Source of the DNA: an uncultured Flavobacteriaceae bacterium
Lineage (GTDB): Bacteria > Bacteroidota > Bacteroidia > Flavobacteriales > Flavobacteriaceae
Reading direction: 5' to 3'
DNA length: 64,000 nt
Assembly (NCBI GenBank): GCA_947502635.1
Contig: CANNAN010000003.1
Coordinates: 372,001-436,000, forward strand
Part shown: piece after piece, positions 61,862-64,000 of the stretch
Layout: each line of letters opens with the position of its first letter
Numbering within the stretch: the stretch's first letter is position 1
Program-made: the position numbers and the translations under genes
The notes under the pieces: model-generated
Told to the model about the DNA's origin: nothing
The model's database searches: none
The model's input: the letters and a program-made list of their open reading frames with translations, nothing else

Positions 61862-62509
61862 ATGCAACATACTATAACTACTTTTAAAATGATAAAAACC
61901 AAGGCAAAAAAGAGTGTTTTAATGGCGTTGTTTTTTACATCTATTTTTGGTTGTACGCAAGAAAAAAGGCCTATTTTAGGTGACTCTGATTTTCAAAAAA
62001 CAATAAATGCAGAATATAAAGATGCCACTACGTCACCATTAAAAGATAAAGATAGAAAGCATTTTGAAGGTTTAGATTTTTTTAAAATTGATTCTGCTTA
62101 TGTGGTAAAAGCGGCATTAAAGAGGACGCCAAATTCTAAATGGTTTAATATGAAAACAACGACAGATAGAGTTTCAAAAGAGCGTGTTTTTGGAGTTTTA
62201 TCTTTTGAATTGAAAGGAGAAAAATTCGAATTAAATATATATCAAGGAAAAGAATTAATGCAAGAAGAAGGTTATGAAGATTATTTGTTTTTGCCTTTTT
62301 TAGATGAAACCAATGGATTAGAAAGTTATGGAGGTGGACGTTATATGGATGTTAGAATTCCAGAAGATGATACTATGATAATTGATTTTAATAAAGCCTA
62401 TAATCCGTATTGTGCATATAATGATAAATACTCATGTCCTATAGTACCTAGGAAAAACTATTTAAAAACTAGAGTAGAGGCTGGGGTTAAGGCTTTTGAT
62501 AAGCGTTAA
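61862..62509 (+). CDS. DUF1684 lipoprotein
   Basis: 215 aa. A second ATG at 61889 gives a more usual lipoprotein signal (KKSVLMALFFTSIFGC). The DUF1684 body holds DFFKIDSAYVVKAALKRTPNSKWFNMKTTT, FELKGEKFELNIYQG, DYLFLPFLDETNGLESYGGGRYMDVRIP and the closing FNKAYNPYCAYNDKYSCPIVP. Members are of unknown function, sometimes annotated near redox genes. It follows the P450 by 16 bp. Confidence 0.88.
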   Translation: MQHTITTFKMIKTKAKKSVLMALFFTSIFGCTQEKRPILGDSDFQKTINAEYKDATTSPLKDKDRKHFEGLDFFKIDSAYVVKAALKRTPNSKWFNMKTTTDRVSKERVFGVLSFELKGEKFELNIYQGKELMQEEGYEDYLFLPFLDETNGLESYGGGRYMDVRIPEDDTMIIDFNKAYNPYCAYNDKYSCPIVPRKNYLKTRVEAGVKAFDKR

Positions 62510-62749
62510 TAAAACTTTACGATTTTATTGTGCTGTTTCTTAAACTAAAGTTCGTTTTTAATTAAAAAACTATGTTTTCTGTTCCATATGTTGACAGGCT
62601 AGTGCCTGAATATTTTAGGTATAAAAGAAACCATGTTTTATCTTATTTAGAATAGTAGCGGTTTATAGATGTAATTATTGCAAACGATTTGATATGAAAC
62701 CGTTGTTTTACCTCTAATACTAAACAGAATTAGTGCGCTTTTAATAATT

Positions 62750-63115
62750 TTACTTCACCAAAAACATCCCTAAAAACACCGCCAAAAACCCAACCACAAA
62801 ACTGGCAATGGTATAAATAGCAAAACTTGTAAAATCACCCGATTTTAAAAACACATGAGTCTCGTAAGCAAAGGTTGAAAAGGTGGTAAAACCACCACAA
62901 AAACCAGTAGCTAAAAGTAAGGTTTGGTTTTGTGTAAGCGTATCATTTTTTGCTGCTAAACCGAGAATTATACCAATAAGTAAACTTCCTAAAATATTAG
63001 CTGCAAATGTGCCATATGGAATCCCTGTTTCTGCACTATTTAAATATTTGCCAATAAGATAACGTAGCACGCTGCCAAAGCCGCCACCTAAAAAAACCAA
63101 TAAAAGATGTTTCAT
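62750..63115 (-). CDS. crcB: fluoride exporter CrcB/Fluc
   Basis: 121 aa with four transmembrane helices, the size of dual-topology Fluc channels. Signatures: GGGFGSVLRYLIGKYL (helix 1), GTFAANILGSLLIG (pore Asn) and ATGFCGGFTTFSTFAYE (TM3 with the Phe box and central Na+ site). It exports fluoride passively as a dimer. A single copy suggests a homodimer. No fluoride riboswitch consensus was noticed upstream. Confidence 0.95.
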   Translation of the reverse strand: MKHLLLVFLGGGFGSVLRYLIGKYLNSAETGIPYGTFAANILGSLLIGIILGLAAKNDTLTQNQTLLLATGFCGGFTTFSTFAYETHVFLKSGDFTSFAIYTIASFVVGFLAVFLGMFLVK

Positions 63116-63207
63116 CAGTACGATTTAATTTGTTTTTTAATGGTTTGATGTCGCATTTGTTTTATGCTTTTATAGCAATAAGAACTTAGATACAAATGGG
63201 TCATATA

Positions 63208-64000
63208 TTATTTAACAGCTATGTATATTTCTGTAACCCAATCTGCTGGATTAGGGGTACTCATTGGGTCTGTTAAATAAGTCTCCAACATAGGGCCGCT
63301 TTCTGTAAATTCTAAACCATTTTCTGGGATATATTTCATAGCGCTTTCCCAAGCTTCTTTTAAATTACTATAATTACCATTAAGGGTTGTTTTAATAGCC
63401 TTAAAAGGTTCTAACTGTCCTGTTAAAATTTGACTATCTGTGCTTATTACCTTGGAGGTTGTGGGTACACAACAAGAGAACATTACTGCATTATTTTCTT
63501 CATCCCATTTGTGATAATATGTAAAAGGAGCTCCAGCCATTGCAATTTTATTAGTCATGGCATAATTTCCAACTTTAGGAAGCATTTCGGTCATTTTAGC
63601 TTCTAACTCAGTTATTTTGCAAGAAGCTGTGTTGTATAGATAATAACCGCCACTATGTTGGGTGATACCATCAACTTTTACACTATATTTTTCCATACTG
63701 GATGTTACAATACTATCTAACATCTCAAGGCTTCGTTCATAATGAGGGCCTATTTGCTTTTCCATACCACCTGTAAAGGTCGCGAATGCTTTAAAACCAA
63801 AAGGTAAATCTTTACCAGAAATAGTCCAGGTTGCATCTGTTGAACCATCTTCATTTGGCGTAAATTTCCAAGAGACATCCGATTTTGGAAATTCTGCAAA
63901 TTGCATTTCTTGAGTAATTGATTTGTTTGCTTCAACGTTTGTGTTTTTCATCGTTCCAATGCCATCTTTGTCTTCCCAGGAATAAGACCCATTGACACCT
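63208..64000 (-). CDS. SRPBCC/GyrI-like protein, 5' end cut by window edge
   Basis: The minus-strand frame ending at 63208 stays open to the right edge. An internal ATG at 63951 is preceded in frame by VNGSYSWEDKDGIGT, which belongs to the START/SRPBCC fold (NGSYSWEDK.GIG.), so the true start lies outside. Visible parts are the C-terminal half of an SRPBCC domain (EMQFAEFPKSDVSWKFT, FGFKAFATFTGGMEKQIG) and a GyrI-like effector-binding domain (GGYYLYNTASCKITELEAKM...LTDPMSTPNPADWVTEIYIAVK). Such fusions are thought to bind small hydrophobic ligands. Confidence 0.82.
   Translation of the reverse strand, partial: GVNGSYSWEDKDGIGTMKNTNVEANKSITQEMQFAEFPKSDVSWKFTPNEDGSTDATWTISGKDLPFGFKAFATFTGGMEKQIGPHYERSLEMLDSIVTSSMEKYSVKVDGITQHSGGYYLYNTASCKITELEAKMTEMLPKVGNYAMTNKIAMAGAPFTYYHKWDEENNAVMFSCCVPTTSKVISTDSQILTGQLEPFKAIKTTLNGNYSNLKEAWESAMKYIPENGLEFTESGPMLETYLTDPMSTPNPADWVTEIYIAVK

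Noticed and set aside
63116-63207. Fluoride riboswitch before crcB
   Set aside because: No matching pseudoknot pattern was found in the short upstream gap.
1-64000. tRNA, rRNA, CRISPR arrays, phage modules
   Set aside because: No cloverleaf-like tRNA, rRNA signature, regularly spaced repeat array or phage structural gene was seen on reading either strand.

Overview
The window is an AT-rich stretch of a Bacteroidota chromosome, most likely a marine Flavobacteriaceae. Support comes from two alginate lyases of family PL7, type IX secretion (T9SS) C-terminal domains, a FecI/FecR/TonB-receptor/DUF4249 unit, promoters with a TAnnTTTG -7 box, few Shine-Dalgarno sequences, and B12-dependent enzymes (class II ribonucleotide reductase, fused isobutyryl-CoA mutase). 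I see no rRNA, tRNA or CRISPR array. Both edges cut genes: a PKD-domain protein on the left and an SRPBCC/GyrI-like protein on the right.

Region 1 (1-7.9 kb) is the end of an alginate-utilisation locus: a PKD-domain surface protein, two tandem PL7 lipoproteins, an FCD-type GntR regulator with a UxuR-like operator, an MFS hexuronate-type transporter and an SDR reductase closed by a strong terminator, then a secreted T9SS beta-helix protein. Region 2 (8-15 kb) is an accessory block with every intact gene on the minus strand: a mini cytochrome-oxidase-like membrane protein, a methyltransferase, orphan immunity-like proteins (DUF4259-like, SUKH), a secreted T9SS protein, an acyltransferase, an IS110 transposase remnant and two decayed genes. 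Region 3 (15-19.6 kb) holds two large secreted beta-helix proteins. Region 4 (19.7-24.5 kb) holds a methyltransferase, a tightly overlapping five-gene operon (Crp-like regulator, nitroreductase, DUF1097, YdcZ-like, GNAT), and alkB beside a frameshifted O6-alkylguanine methyltransferase gene. Region 5 (24.7-30 kb) is the FecI-FecR-TonB receptor-DUF4249 unit, followed by short inverted-repeat elements.

Region 6 (30-54 kb) is mostly core metabolism: a CaCA exchanger, two divergent glutamine synthetases (GSII-like and GSIII), purM, class II RNR, an ABC ATPase pair, prfA, a divergent signal peptidase, pyrF, a BtuF-like protein, purU and icmF. Short palindromic repeats sit between several of these genes.

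Region 7 (54-62.5 kb) is the most unusual. A 54-residue Cys-containing small peptide gene lies behind a long upstream region with paired GTTAA direct repeats. It is followed by a terminator-like hairpin, a PP-loop ATPase with an unidentified N-terminal domain, and a nucleotidyltransferase, with a strong terminator closing the unit. This looks like a peptide-modification (RiPP-like) cassette of a type I do not recognise. Three kilobases downstream, an MFS exporter/VOC-protein pair has a leader ORF whose RNA can pair with the 5' arm of a 13-bp terminator, an apparent transcription attenuator. A cytochrome P450 is divergent from it. DUF1684, CrcB and SRPBCC genes end the window.
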